DNA of 64,000 nt from contig NZ_CAKMMP010000012.1 in assembly GCF_927798175.1 (NCBI RefSeq), positions 191,174 to 255,173 of the forward strand. Direction: 5' to 3'. The notes beneath the pieces were generated by a model. That model made no database searches, was not told the DNA's origin, and saw nothing but the letters and a program-made list of their open reading frames with translations. Source of the stretch: Paenibacillus sp. JJ-223. Its GTDB lineage: Bacteria > Bacillota > Bacilli > Paenibacillales > Paenibacillaceae. The translations under genes were made by a program, and so were the position numbers. This document shows, piece by piece, positions 7,950 to 17,066 of this stretch. Position 1 is the stretch's first letter. Every line of letters starts with the position of its first letter.

Positions 7950-9881
7950 TTACGATTTGCTCTGCTCGATCTGTTCTGCAAGTTCGTTCAGGTAGGTCCA
8001 GCGTTCCATCAATTGCTCCAAATGCCGTTCGGCTTCCGCCTGCTCGGCCATCAATTCCTGCAAACGGGCGGAATCGCTAAAAGCTTCTTCCATGGCCGTA
8101 TTGATCCGCGCGATGTTGGCTTCCGCCTTTTCGATATGATCATCGATCTGTTCATATTCGCGCTGCTCCTTAAAGCTGAACTTCAGCTTCGGCTTGGACG
8201 CGGAAGCAGGCTTGACGTCAGCCGTTTCAGCTTGTGCCTTGGCACCGCCTGCGGCATTTTCCAATCCCGCCGGGGCCGGGACATTACGGGCCATCCATTC
8301 CGCGTATTCGCTGTAATCGCCCACATGCACCCGCACTACGCCCGCGCCTTCGAAGGCCAACACTTTATCGATGGTCCGATCCAGGAAATACCGATCATGG
8401 GATACGACAAATACGACGCCCGGGAAATCGTCCAGGTAATCCTCAAGCACGGCCAATGTCTGAATATCCAAATCATTGGTCGGCTCATCCAGCAGCAGTA
8501 CGTTCGGCGCACCCATCAGCACGCGCAGCAAGTAGAGCCGCCGCTTCTCCCCGCCCGACAGGCGCGAAATCGGCGTCCACTGCGAGGCAGGAGGGAACAG
8601 GAAACGCTCCAGCATTTGCGAGGCGGTGATAACCGAACCATCGGCTGTTTTCACGTTCTCGGCCGCCTCCTTGATGTATTCAATCACGCGCAGGGATTCA
8701 TTCATCTCCTGATGCTCCTGCGTGAAATAACCCAAGTTCACGGTTGGTCCGAGGACCACTTCGCCTTCATCCGGCTCCAGCTTGCCGGAAATCATCTGCA
8801 GCAAGGTAGACTTGCCGCTGCCGTTGGGGCCAATAATGCCCACCCGATCGCCGGGAACGGCAATGTAATTCAGGTCGCTGATCAGCTTGCGATCTCCGAC
8901 CGATTTGGAGAGTTGCTCGATCTCCAGAATTTTTTTGCCCAACCGCGTGGAACCGACGGACACATCCATTGCCCCCGAACGCTGGATGCCCTGCTGGTCT
9001 TTCAATTGTTCGAAACGGTCGATCCGCGCCTTCTGTTTGGTCGTACGCGCCTTGGCACCGCGCCGAATCCATGCCAGCTCCGTGCGGAGCAGGTTTTGCC
9101 GCTTCTGCTCGGAAGCGATCTCACGCTCTTCGCGTTCAGCCTTCAGTTCCAAAAAACGGGTGTAGTTCGCCTCATAGCGGTACAAACGGCCATGGTCCAA
9201 TTCCAGCATCACGTTCGCTACCCGGTCCAGGAAATAGCGATCATGCGTAATCATAAGCAGCGCGCCGCGCCGTTTCTGCAAATATTGTTCCAGCCATACC
9301 ACCGAATCGTTATCGATATGGTTCGTCGGCTCGTCCAGAATCAACAGTTCGCAAGGATGAATAAGCGCGGAGGCCAATGCCACCCTTTTGCGCTGTCCAC
9401 CGGACAAGGTCCCCATGCGTGCATCAAACTGCCGGATGCCCAATTTGGACAAAATGCTTTTGGCTTCGCTCTCCAACTGCCAGATCTGGAGCTGTTCCAT
9501 CTGCTGGTTCAGTCGCAGCAGTCTTTCCTGCAAAGCCGTGTCGGAAGGATGAAGCTCCAGCAGCTCCATCGTTTCCGTGTAATCGCGCACGGTCTTCATC
9601 TCCGGGCTGTCACCCTCAAATACTTGCTGCAGCACCGTATTATCCGGGTTGAAGTCGGGATTTTGTGCCAAAAACTGAATGCGCACGTCATTGCCGATCG
9701 CGATCTGCCCTTCGTCGGGTTGTTCAATCCCGGCAATGACGCGCAAAAACGTAGATTTCCCCGTCCCGTTTACGCCGACAATGCCGATTTTGTCCTGGTC
9801 GTTCAAGCCGAATGAGGCATCCTTAAACAATATTTTTTCGCCATAGCTCTTGGAGATTTGCTCCACAGTCATTATATTCAT
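7950..9881 (-). CDS. ABC-F ATPase, Uup/YfmR type
   Basis: A 643-residue cytosolic protein with two ABC nucleotide-binding domains and no membrane segments. Walker A motifs are GVNGTGKST (about residue 37) and GPNGSGKST (about 350). The signatures are LSGGQRKRVALA and LSGGEKRRL, and the Walker B segments are LLILDEPTNHID and VLLLDEPTNDLD. The linker has RRGAKARTTKQKARIDRF, and a charged C-terminal coiled coil fits Uup/YfmR. Such proteins bind ribosomes and relieve stalled translation. ATG at 9881 with an upstream GGAGAAG. The opposite strand holds a long open frame that is only a shadow. Confidence 0.9.
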   Translation of the reverse strand: MNIMTVEQISKSYGEKILFKDASFGLNDQDKIGIVGVNGTGKSTFLRVIAGIEQPDEGQIAIGNDVRIQFLAQNPDFNPDNTVLQQVFEGDSPEMKTVRDYTETMELLELHPSDTALQERLLRLNQQMEQLQIWQLESEAKSILSKLGIRQFDARMGTLSGGQRKRVALASALIHPCELLILDEPTNHIDNDSVVWLEQYLQKRRGALLMITHDRYFLDRVANVMLELDHGRLYRYEANYTRFLELKAEREEREIASEQKRQNLLRTELAWIRRGAKARTTKQKARIDRFEQLKDQQGIQRSGAMDVSVGSTRLGKKILEIEQLSKSVGDRKLISDLNYIAVPGDRVGIIGPNGSGKSTLLQMISGKLEPDEGEVVLGPTVNLGYFTQEHQEMNESLRVIEYIKEAAENVKTADGSVITASQMLERFLFPPASQWTPISRLSGGEKRRLYLLRVLMGAPNVLLLDEPTNDLDIQTLAVLEDYLDDFPGVVFVVSHDRYFLDRTIDKVLAFEGAGVVRVHVGDYSEYAEWMARNVPAPAGLENAAGGAKAQAETADVKPASASKPKLKFSFKEQREYEQIDDHIEKAEANIARINTAMEEAFSDSARLQELMAEQAEAERHLEQLMERWTYLNELAEQIEQSKS

Positions 9882-9930
9882 GCTCGTTACCCACTTCTCC
9901 GTAAATTAGTTGATGGTGTCCCCGCTCCAC

Positions 9931-10509
9931 TCATGCTTGCAAAAAAGAACGGCACCCATCCAGGAATAATGCTGCCGCAAACGCAATCCGTCTGTTCAGA
10001 TCCTCTTCGCCGAACTCGGGATTCAGCATGATATCCATTTTCAGGCGGTCAAGAATGCCGATATAAGCTTCTGCCAGCAATACAGGGTCCGGCACGCCTG
10101 CCCGCTCCAGCACCTCGCGTACCACGCCCATGTACTCGCGCATGAACCCTTTCATGAACTGCATCAGATCCGGATCGTTGTTCGGGGCCATAAAAAACAG
10201 CTTGGTATGATTGCGGCGCTCATAATAATACGTCAGATGTGTTTCGGCAATGGCCCCAAGCTTGTCGCCCGTGCTTTCATGAGCTTCCAGCGCTCGGCCC
10301 AGCCGGCTGATGAATTCATTGCAGTCCCTTTTCGATACGGCCACAAATAATTGCTCTTTGCTTTTGAAATATAAATAAATCGTGCCTTTGGCGATCCCCG
10401 CCTCGTCCGCGATATCGGACATCTTGGTTTCGTAAAATCCCTTCGATCCAAATATCGTGTAAGCCGCATCCAAAATGGCTTCCGATTTGTCTCCCTGCAC
10501 GCTGCTCAA
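9931..10509 (-). CDS. TetR/AcrR-family transcriptional regulator
   Basis: The N-terminal helix-turn-helix is clear (AILDAAYTIFGSKGFYETKM, then SDIADEAGIAKGTIYLYFKSKEQLF), followed by a ligand-binding domain. The start is TTG at 10509, seven bases after AGGGGGAG, giving 192 residues. It lies 13 bases after the stop of the DUF92 gene in the same orientation and is probably cotranscribed with it. The ligand is unknown. FadR- and YerO-type Bacillus regulators look similar. Confidence 0.85.
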   Translation of the reverse strand: MSSVQGDKSEAILDAAYTIFGSKGFYETKMSDIADEAGIAKGTIYLYFKSKEQLFVAVSKRDCNEFISRLGRALEAHESTGDKLGAIAETHLTYYYERRNHTKLFFMAPNNDPDLMQFMKGFMREYMGVVREVLERAGVPDPVLLAEAYIGILDRLKMDIMLNPEFGEEDLNRRIAFAAALFLDGCRSFLQA

Positions 10510-10522
10510 AATGCAACTCCCC

Positions 10523-11332
10523 CTATAGCGCAAAAATGTTCCCTAATCCAATGGCCACGCCTGCACCGACAAGGGAACTGATTACGTTCACCAGATCGTT
10601 GCTCATCCATGACCAGCCTCGCGCTCGCACCGTATCATGCGCGCAATGCGTTCCAACCTCCACGTCGCGCCCACATACGGTGCAGCGATACATACGCTGC
10701 ACGGTTGCTCCCAGATAGGAATCGGCAAAAGCCCCCGCAAGCCCGCCGACCAGTCCCGTACATATCCAGCCCAACACATGAGCATGTTCCATGCCGGCCA
10801 TCCAGCCAAAGAAGGAGGCTCCCGCGCCGATCATGGCCCCGCCTGCAGCAGCAGCAGTGGTGCCAAGCATCGATACACCTCCGGAAGCTCCGGGTGTCAG
10901 CACCTTCCATGTCAGCACGGAACGAGGAGGCTTGCGGCTTAAACTACCCAGTTCAGTCGCCCAGGTATCGGAGGTAACGGTCGCCATGACACCGATGAAC
11001 GCATACAACCAAGCCGGATGCGGATACAGCCAGTATGCAAGGCAAAGAATCATGCCGATGCCGCCATTGGCCATGACTTGTCCCGCGTCACGATTTCCCG
11101 TTTTGGCGTACGATTTCTCCAGCTCCTGCTTGCGATCCTTTCGATACTTCGAAAGCACCGTGGAAGTGATGAAAAACAGCAGCAGCGTACCAAACCAAAA
11201 CAAGTTCCCCGCGCCGTAATAGATGGTTCCCATCATGACAGCCGCAAGCGCTCCCGACAGGGTAAGCGATTTTTTGGCATAGGCGGCGCCCGCTACAATA
11301 AAGGCGCACACGGCGCCGATGATCCAGTCCAT
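10523..11332 (-). CDS. DUF92 / TMEM19-family membrane protein
   Basis: A 269-residue polytopic membrane protein with the DUF92 hallmarks GGIGMILCLAYWLYP, VTSDTWATELG and GGLAGAFADSYLGATVQ. Two CxxC-like cysteines appear in MYRCTVCGRDVEVGTHC. Plant and cyanobacterial relatives are prenyl-phosphate kinases (VTE6). An analogous lipid-phosphate role here is only an inference. The downstream TetR gene is 13 bases away. Confidence 0.8.
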   Translation of the reverse strand: MDWIIGAVCAFIVAGAAYAKKSLTLSGALAAVMMGTIYYGAGNLFWFGTLLLFFITSTVLSKYRKDRKQELEKSYAKTGNRDAGQVMANGGIGMILCLAYWLYPHPAWLYAFIGVMATVTSDTWATELGSLSRKPPRSVLTWKVLTPGASGGVSMLGTTAAAAGGAMIGAGASFFGWMAGMEHAHVLGWICTGLVGGLAGAFADSYLGATVQRMYRCTVCGRDVEVGTHCAHDTVRARGWSWMSNDLVNVISSLVGAGVAIGLGNIFAL

Positions 11333-11461
11333 ATGTTCTCCTGTACGTCAGCATGCGTTAAATGCAACGGACGCTCTCCCATTTTAAAAGTTGATCAACA
11401 GTACACTGATTATAACACGGTTTCCCGTGATGCCGAAATGTTGATGAAATGCCGCAAAACC

Positions 11462-11485
11462 AAAAGGAGCGCCCTCGCGCTCCTT
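11462..11485 (-). terminator. Terminator of the FAH-family gene
   Basis: AAGGAGCG / CGCTCCTT hairpin followed by TTTTGG on the minus strand, 44 bases past the stop at 11529. Confidence 0.7.
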
Positions 11486-11528
11486 GCAGCTTTGTTCCCG
11501 TTATAGACAGATCACATGTTGGTGTCCT

Positions 11529-12158
11529 CTACTTCAATGCGATGGAACATTTGCCCACCGTTTGGCCATTCCAGCCCAATTCCAGCACGTCTCCTGCCGT
11601 CGTTGGTCCCACCCCTTCAGGTGTTCCGGTGAAGATCACATCACCAGCTCCCAGGCCATAATGATGGCCAACATAATCCACGATGTCCTGCAAGCTGAAA
11701 ATCATGTTGCGGATGTTGCCGCGCTGCACCGTTTCCCCATTTTTGGTCAGCGTAAAGTCGCTTTCCAGCAAGTCTTTCACCCCAGGAAAAGGCTGAAAAT
11801 CGGTAATCGGCGCCGAATTGCGGAACCCTTTGGCCGCCGTCCAAGGATGGCCTTTTTGTTTAATCTTGGACTGTACGTCCCGAAGCGTGAAATCAATGCC
11901 AAAAGCATAAGCATCGACAAGCTCATCTACCTTGACTCCCGGCTCGTAGCTGCTTCCGATGCGGATGACCAGCTCGGCCTCATAATGGATTTCACCTTTT
12001 CCGGCCGGCAGTTCAATGACCTCTTCAGTCATGGGGATGACCGCGTGGGAAGGTTTCATGAAAATCATCGGTTCGTCAGGAACGGCATTGCCCAGTTCTT
12101 CGGCATGAAGTTTATAATTGCGTCCTACACAGTATACGTTGCGAATATTTGTCAGCAT
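11529..12158 (-). CDS. Fumarylacetoacetate hydrolase-family protein (acylpyruvase-like)
   Basis: A 209-residue single-domain FAH fold of the YcgM/FAHD1 size class. Metal-binding residues are in EIHYEAELVIRIG. Other family signatures are YAFGIDFTLRDVQ, KGFRNSAPITDF and VIFTGTPEGVGPTTAGD. Relatives hydrolyse acylpyruvates or decarboxylate oxaloacetate, and the true substrate cannot be read. I start at ATG 12158, eight bases after AAAGGTGG, rather than the codon at 12170. Confidence 0.85.
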   Translation of the reverse strand: MLTNIRNVYCVGRNYKLHAEELGNAVPDEPMIFMKPSHAVIPMTEEVIELPAGKGEIHYEAELVIRIGSSYEPGVKVDELVDAYAFGIDFTLRDVQSKIKQKGHPWTAAKGFRNSAPITDFQPFPGVKDLLESDFTLTKNGETVQRGNIRNMIFSLQDIVDYVGHHYGLGAGDVIFTGTPEGVGPTTAGDVLELGWNGQTVGKCSIALK

Positions 12159-12202
12159 GAATACAACCACCTTTGTCGGATTCGTTATGCAAAGCTTTGC
12201 CT

Positions 12203-12955
12203 CTAACGTTTGATAAACCGGTCATGCGAATCACGGAAAGCTACCTGCCACGCATGCACATCGTTCGTGCAGATCATCACTTCCGGATCGACCGCCGCGA
12301 GCTGCTGCATGACGGCCGGATCGTCCACCGTCCAAGCCATGACTTGGATGCCTCTGCTCCGCAAATCGTTCATCATGCTGCGATTGACATGGGAGTGTCC
12401 AATAGACAGAAAACTGCACTTCATTTCCTGCAAACGCTCGGGAAGATCGGCTGGATAGGCATCAATGATCAACCCGGTCCTAATCCCGGGGTCAATCTCC
12501 TTTGCTTTGATCAAAGCCGTCGGTTCGAAGGAGGTCAAAACAACGTCGTTCTGCATATGACGCTTCTTCACCTCTCGAATGACCGCTTCCGGCAAATCGG
12601 GGTACATGTTCCCTACCGTCTTCAATTCGATATTGAGCCGTACTTTGCCGCAGCAGCGATCCAGCACTTCCGCCAAAGTCGGTATGCGCTCCCCTGCGTA
12701 TTGTTTGCTTTTCCATGATCCGGCATCAAGCGATGCCATAGTGGAACGATCTGTCTCCCGGACCAAACCTTCGCCATTTGTCGTACGTTCCAACGAAAAA
12801 TCATGAATGACGACGGGAACATCATCGCGCGACATTTGAACATCCAGCTCGATCCATTGCACTTGCGGCTGCTCCATGGCCAGCAAAAAGGCCGCCATCG
12901 TGTTTTCGGGCGCTACCGAGGAGTATCCGCGGTGCGCGACACATATGTTTTTCAC
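12203..12955 (-). CDS. Glycerophosphodiester phosphodiesterase (GDPD family)
   Basis: A 250-residue cytosolic GDPD barrel. The catalytic N-terminal AHRGYSSVAPENT, the metal-binding ELDVQMSRDDVPVVIHDFSLERTTNG region (read in two parts) and the NIELKT motif are all present. It hydrolyses glycerophosphodiesters to glycerol-3-phosphate and an alcohol. The start is GTG at 12955, seven bases after GGGGG. No signal peptide. It starts 23 bases after the CapA-like stop and probably shares that transcript. Confidence 0.88.
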   Translation of the reverse strand: MKNICVAHRGYSSVAPENTMAAFLLAMEQPQVQWIELDVQMSRDDVPVVIHDFSLERTTNGEGLVRETDRSTMASLDAGSWKSKQYAGERIPTLAEVLDRCCGKVRLNIELKTVGNMYPDLPEAVIREVKKRHMQNDVVLTSFEPTALIKAKEIDPGIRTGLIIDAYPADLPERLQEMKCSFLSIGHSHVNRSMMNDLRSRGIQVMAWTVDDPAVMQQLAAVDPEVMICTNDVHAWQVAFRDSHDRFIKR

Positions 12956-12978
12956 TAGGTTTCCCCCTAAAATGATAG

Positions 12979-14427
12979 TCATTTCGTCACAGCTGCTCCG
13001 TTTGGTTCAAAACGGATGCCAGGAGAAAGCGTGGTCATCTGTTCCAGAAGCAACCGTGCAGCGTCGGCTTCCATCGGAATGGCTTGCCCCAGCCCTGCTT
13101 CATAAGGCACCACTTTCATGCTGCATTTGGCATCCGCGCTGCAGCGCGCCTGGAAGACAGCCGTCTTCCAGGTCTCCTCCGTGGTCGATCTTGAAAAAAT
13201 GAAATTGCCTGTACTGTAAGCGATCCATTTGCCCTTGTACAGCTCGACGCCTTGCAGTACATGAGGGTGTCCCCCGATGATCAGATCCGCGCCAGCGTCA
13301 ACGAATTCATGAGCCAGTCTCGTCTGGTCACTGTTGGGGGTGCTTACACGTTCCTCTCCCCAATGGGCGACCACAATGACCAAATCGGCATGCTTGCGGG
13401 CCTTCTTGATTGCATTTACAGCCGCGGCCGAGCTGTAAGCTTCTGCAACGCCAGCCCGGTTTCCTTCGGCTTTCCAACTCGTTTCCGGAACGACCCTGCT
13501 GAAACCAAGCAGGGCAATCTTCATTCCTTTGCGTTCCATGTATACAGGAGCATACGCCTCGTCCTGATTCATGCCCGCGCCGACATGTTCGATGCCATAC
13601 TCCTTGAGATAGGTGAGCGTATCCACCAAACCTTCCACGCCCTGATCCAAAATGTGATTGTTGGCCAGGTTTACGGCGTCAAATCCAGCAGCGACCATTG
13701 CGGCAAGCGCTTTGGGTGAAGATTTGTACACAAAGGTTTTGTTGGCAGCCCCGGTTCCGCCAAGCGTAACAGGGGTTTCCAAATTGCCGATGGTCAGGTC
13801 GTCTTCCTTAAACATGCCTCCAAGTTGAGCAAAGGCATAGTCATAGCCGTTTTTATCGAGGACTTCCGCTACCTTGCCCGAAAATTGCATATCTCCGACA
13901 ATATTAATAATGACATCACCGGAGGTACCCGAAGGCTGAGGCGCAACAACGCTGCTACCCGAAGACTTATCGTTGTCCTGAGCAGCCGAAGTGTTGGATG
14001 ACGCAGGCTTCTCTGGCTTTTCCGGCTGTTTCGCAGGTTGGTCTGTCTTGACGGCCTCGGAAGTTCCGGATGCATTCGCAGGCTCTGAACCTTGCTTCCC
14101 TCCACTTGCAGCAGGGGATTCCTGATGGTCAGGCTGAGGCGTTTGGTCAGGCTCTTCATCCAACGTTCCGCCAGTTACCGGTTTTGCATCTGATTCACCA
14201 GCAGGTTGGTTCTCCTCGGTATTGTCGCGATCCGCCGGAACCTCACTTACAATCTCATCTTGCGGGTTTGTGCCTGCCTGCCGCTCCTTCATCCCGAGAA
14301 TATAGTAGAGCGAGACCAGAATGATACAGACAAAAAGCAGCAGATTAATGCTCCAGACTACCTTTTGCGGGCTTATGCGCTTTCGCTTTTTCTTCCTTGC
14401 ACCTCGTTCGGATCTTGGGGGATACAT
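12979..14427 (-). CDS. CapA-family (PGA_cap) metallophosphatase-like membrane-anchored protein
   Basis: A 482-residue protein with a very basic N-terminus, one transmembrane helix (about residues 24-46), a low-complexity Glu/Pro/Ser/Thr-rich linker to about residue 170, then the PGA_cap domain. Domain motifs are NIVGDMQFSGKV, NLETPVT, NLANNHILDQG, VVAHWGEE and IGGHPHVLQG, the last two supplying metal-binding His. CapA/PgsA proteins serve poly-gamma-glutamate synthesis, but no pgsBC genes are nearby. A wall-related role is therefore an inference. GAGGTGG precedes the ATG. Confidence 0.85.
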   Translation of the reverse strand: MYPPRSERGARKKKRKRISPQKVVWSINLLLFVCIILVSLYYILGMKERQAGTNPQDEIVSEVPADRDNTEENQPAGESDAKPVTGGTLDEEPDQTPQPDHQESPAASGGKQGSEPANASGTSEAVKTDQPAKQPEKPEKPASSNTSAAQDNDKSSGSSVVAPQPSGTSGDVIINIVGDMQFSGKVAEVLDKNGYDYAFAQLGGMFKEDDLTIGNLETPVTLGGTGAANKTFVYKSSPKALAAMVAAGFDAVNLANNHILDQGVEGLVDTLTYLKEYGIEHVGAGMNQDEAYAPVYMERKGMKIALLGFSRVVPETSWKAEGNRAGVAEAYSSAAAVNAIKKARKHADLVIVVAHWGEERVSTPNSDQTRLAHEFVDAGADLIIGGHPHVLQGVELYKGKWIAYSTGNFIFSRSTTEETWKTAVFQARCSADAKCSMKVVPYEAGLGQAIPMEADAARLLLEQMTTLSPGIRFEPNGAAVTK

Positions 14428-14473
14428 AGACCACCTCTTCTATTCCATTTCAACCCAATCGCTATCATTATAT

Positions 14474-14518
14474 AAGAAAAATAATTATCGATGCACTCTC
14501 TAAGTAGACAGACCGCCT
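14474..14518. repeat. 45-bp direct repeat, copy 1
   Basis: Matches 14586-14630 at 44 of 45 positions (T14485 versus C14597). The core reads ATGCACTCTCTAAGTAGACA, followed by GACCGCCT. It lies just upstream of the CapA-like gene. Confidence 0.85.
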
Positions 14519-14585
14519 TTAGCAGAAATTTTTCTTGCGATTATGGCCTTCAACTTCGCTCACACCCGCGAAATTCCATAATCTA
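14519..14585. other. 67-bp spacer between the direct repeats
   Basis: Holds an inverted repeat GATTATGG / CCATAATC around a 29-base loop. No coding frame. Confidence 0.5.
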
Positions 14586-14630
14586 AAGAAAAATAACTAT
14601 CGATGCACTCTCTAAGTAGACAGACCGCCT
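14586..14630. repeat. 45-bp direct repeat, copy 2
   Basis: Second copy, 112 bp from the first. It abuts the T run of the hemY terminator. Confidence 0.85.
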
Positions 14631-14631
14631 G

Positions 14632-14681
14632 AAAAAAAGAGGCCGTCTCCACGTATCCATTTCAACGTTCGAGACAGCCCC
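14632..14681 (-). terminator. Terminator of the hemEHY operon
   Basis: GGGCTGTCTC / GAGACGGCCTC hairpin followed by seven T on the minus strand, directly after the hemY stop. Confidence 0.85.
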
Positions 14682-14691
14682 ATGATGAATG

Positions 14692-16116
14692 TTACAACGC
14701 CGCAAGCGCGGCTGCAGCCTGCATGGACATTTCCTTCGCCTGTTTGATGCAATCCGGCAAACCAACGCCTTCATACGCAGCCCCGGCAACATAAACGCCC
14801 GGCAATTTGTCGCCGAGTTCCTGCCGAAGCGCCGCAATATGCTGCAGATGCCCGACCGGATACTGCGGCATCGATTTGCGAAGCCGCGTAATTTCTGTGA
14901 AGAGCGGAACGGCATCAACCCCCATCGTCTCATGTAAATCCTTGAGCACGAGGTCAGTCAGCACGTCATCCAGAAGCTCCACGTTCTGTTCGTCGCCGGA
15001 ACGGCCGACATAGCAGCGAAGCAGCACTTTGTCATCCGGACTTGTATGCAGCCACTTTGTCGAAGTCCACGTGCATGCCGTGATGTTGCGCCCTTCCTTG
15101 CGCGGCACGAGAAATCCCGAGCCGTCGAAGACGTGCTCCACGTCCTTTTTCTGGAATGCGAGCACCACATTGGCCACGGACACATAATTGATGGCATCGA
15201 GCGCGGAGGTATCCACATGGGGTTTCAACAGCGGCGCTGCCGCAAAAGCCGGCACGGTGACAATGATATCTTCGGCAGCCAGCGACTCCCCGTTATCCAG
15301 ATGGACCCGGTATCTTGCCTCTCCCTCGTCGTGCTTCTCAAAAGATTGCACTCCGGTGTTCAGCAGCTGCTTCACGTCATGCAGATCATGAACAAGCGCG
15401 TGAACAAGGCTTTGCAGCCCCTGACGAAACGTAAGAAACGCACTTCTTTTCGTTCCCGTATGGGTCTCTGCCGGCTTGCGTCCGGTCATCATGCCGCGAA
15501 TCAGGCTGCCGTAATCCCGCTCCACCGCGCCGAATTGCGGAAAGGTGGCCTGAAGGCTCAGCTTGCGCATATCCCCGGCATAAATGCCGGCCAAGAGCGG
15601 TTCGGTCAGGTTCTCCAGCACCTCCGGCCCAAGCCTGCGCTCGATCATGTACCCGAGCGACTCATCCTCTGACGATCGACGCGGCGGGATGAAGAAATCC
15701 ATCAATGCGCGCAGCTTGCCTTGTGGAGACACCAACCCGCTTCGCAGAAACGGCGCCAGTTCCGTAGGTATGCCAAGCACCAGTCCCGCAGGCATCGGAT
15801 GCAGCTTGCCGCGCTGCATAATGTAGGTTTTTTTGGATTCCGGATTTTGGCTGACCAGTTCATGGTCGATTTCCAGTTCCTTGGCCAGATCGACCATAGC
15901 CGTTTTGCGGGCCAAGAAGGAATCCGGGCCTTTCTCGATCACGAAACCGTCACGATGAAGCGTCTGAATCATACCGCCCATGGACGAGCTTTTTTCCACA
16001 AGCGTAATTTGGGCCTCTACCCCTGCTTCCCGGTAATGTTTCCGGATGTAAAATGCCGCGCTGAGGCCGGTCAACCCGCCGCCGATGACTACGACACGCC
16101 GTTTCTTATCAACCAT
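14692..16116 (-). CDS. hemY: Coproporphyrinogen III oxidase (CgoX/HemY)
   Basis: A 474-residue FAD enzyme with the N-terminal dinucleotide fold VVVIGGGLTGLSAAFYIRKH and the C-terminal VYVAGAAYEGVGLPDCIKQA segment typical of HemY/HemG oxidases. In Firmicutes this enzyme oxidises coproporphyrinogen III to coproporphyrin III in the coproporphyrin-dependent heme route. The ATG at 16116 overlaps the hemH stop by one base (TAATG), so translation is probably coupled. It is the last gene of the operon and is followed by a strong terminator. Confidence 0.94.
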   Translation of the reverse strand: MVDKKRRVVVIGGGLTGLSAAFYIRKHYREAGVEAQITLVEKSSSMGGMIQTLHRDGFVIEKGPDSFLARKTAMVDLAKELEIDHELVSQNPESKKTYIMQRGKLHPMPAGLVLGIPTELAPFLRSGLVSPQGKLRALMDFFIPPRRSSEDESLGYMIERRLGPEVLENLTEPLLAGIYAGDMRKLSLQATFPQFGAVERDYGSLIRGMMTGRKPAETHTGTKRSAFLTFRQGLQSLVHALVHDLHDVKQLLNTGVQSFEKHDEGEARYRVHLDNGESLAAEDIIVTVPAFAAAPLLKPHVDTSALDAINYVSVANVVLAFQKKDVEHVFDGSGFLVPRKEGRNITACTWTSTKWLHTSPDDKVLLRCYVGRSGDEQNVELLDDVLTDLVLKDLHETMGVDAVPLFTEITRLRKSMPQYPVGHLQHIAALRQELGDKLPGVYVAGAAYEGVGLPDCIKQAKEMSMQAAAALAAL

Positions 16117-17066
16117 TACGCATCTGTTCCTTGCTGCCATCGGCCTATAATTACATCGCTGAGCGTTTCCATGTACAGAGGATCACTGTTCAGCGAATCA
16201 ATGCGCATCAAACGTATGTCGATTTCCTTGGCGATCGTTTTGGCTTCAATATCCAGATCATAGAGCACTTCCAAATGATCGGACACGAATCCGACGGGTG
16301 CCACCAGCACGTCCTCCACCTGCTCGCGCGCCAGATTCTGAAGCGTGTCCAGAATGTCCGGTCCCAACCACGGCTCTGCGGTTCTTCCCGCACTCTGCCA
16401 TGTGAACTGCCAATTGCTGATCCCCGTGCGGGAAGCGATCGCTTCCGATGTCTCCAGCAGCTGCTGCGGATAAGGATCGCCCATGCCGACGATCCGTTCG
16501 GGCAGACTGTGTGCGCTGAACAGGACCCGAACCTCCCCGCGTTTTGCGCCAGCTTCCTCAAACGCATCCAGCTTGGCATTGACACGGCTCGCAAAAGCCT
16601 GAATCAACTTCGGATGCAGATGATAACTTTCGACGAAAGACATCTGAATGCCGAGCTCCTCCGCCTTCTCGCGGGCACGCTTAATGTAGCTGCCCACACT
16701 CATCGTGGAATAGTGTGGAGCAAGCACGATGCCAACCGCCGTCCGGATGCCGTCCTTGGCCATCTGTTCAACGCCGTCCTCGATGAACGGGCGGGCATGC
16801 TTCAATCCCTGATAACAACGGAATTCCACCTCTGTTGTGCGCTCATCCCGGTTCAATGTTTCCTGCAGGGCCTTCACTTGGTTGTCCGTGTTTTCCCTGA
16901 GCGGGAACACACCGCCGACAATGGCCTCATACCGATCCGTCAATTCTTTCAATTGCTCCGGCTCAGGAGGACGCCCGCGGCGAATATGCGTGTAGTACGC
17001 TTCGATGCCTTCCATGCTCTCCGGTGTGCCATAAGACATCACCAGTACGCCTACTGTATTAGTCAT
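16116..17066 (-). CDS. hemH: Coproporphyrin III ferrochelatase (CpfC/HemH)
   Basis: A 316-residue soluble ferrochelatase of the short firmicute type. The motifs VMSYGTPESMEGIEAYYTHI, GIVLAPHYSTMSVG (catalytic His) and VLFSAHSLPERIV are visible, as is WQSAGRTAEPWLGPDI. It inserts Fe(II) into coproporphyrin III. Its ATG overlaps the end of hemE by eight bases and its stop overlaps the hemY start by one, so the three genes form a tightly coupled operon. Confidence 0.95.
   Translation of the reverse strand: MTNTVGVLVMSYGTPESMEGIEAYYTHIRRGRPPEPEQLKELTDRYEAIVGGVFPLRENTDNQVKALQETLNRDERTTEVEFRCYQGLKHARPFIEDGVEQMAKDGIRTAVGIVLAPHYSTMSVGSYIKRAREKAEELGIQMSFVESYHLHPKLIQAFASRVNAKLDAFEEAGAKRGEVRVLFSAHSLPERIVGMGDPYPQQLLETSEAIASRTGISNWQFTWQSAGRTAEPWLGPDILDTLQNLAREQVEDVLVAPVGFVSDHLEVLYDLDIEAKTIAKEIDIRLMRIDSLNSDPLYMETLSDVIIGRWQQGTDA

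Noticed and set aside
7905..9815. 636-codon open frame on the plus strand
   Set aside because: It is the antisense shadow of the ABC-F gene and reads as low-complexity His/Gln/Arg-rich protein without domains or a ribosome site.
14474..14630. CRISPR repeats
   Set aside because: Only two copies with one 67-bp spacer and no cas gene in the window.
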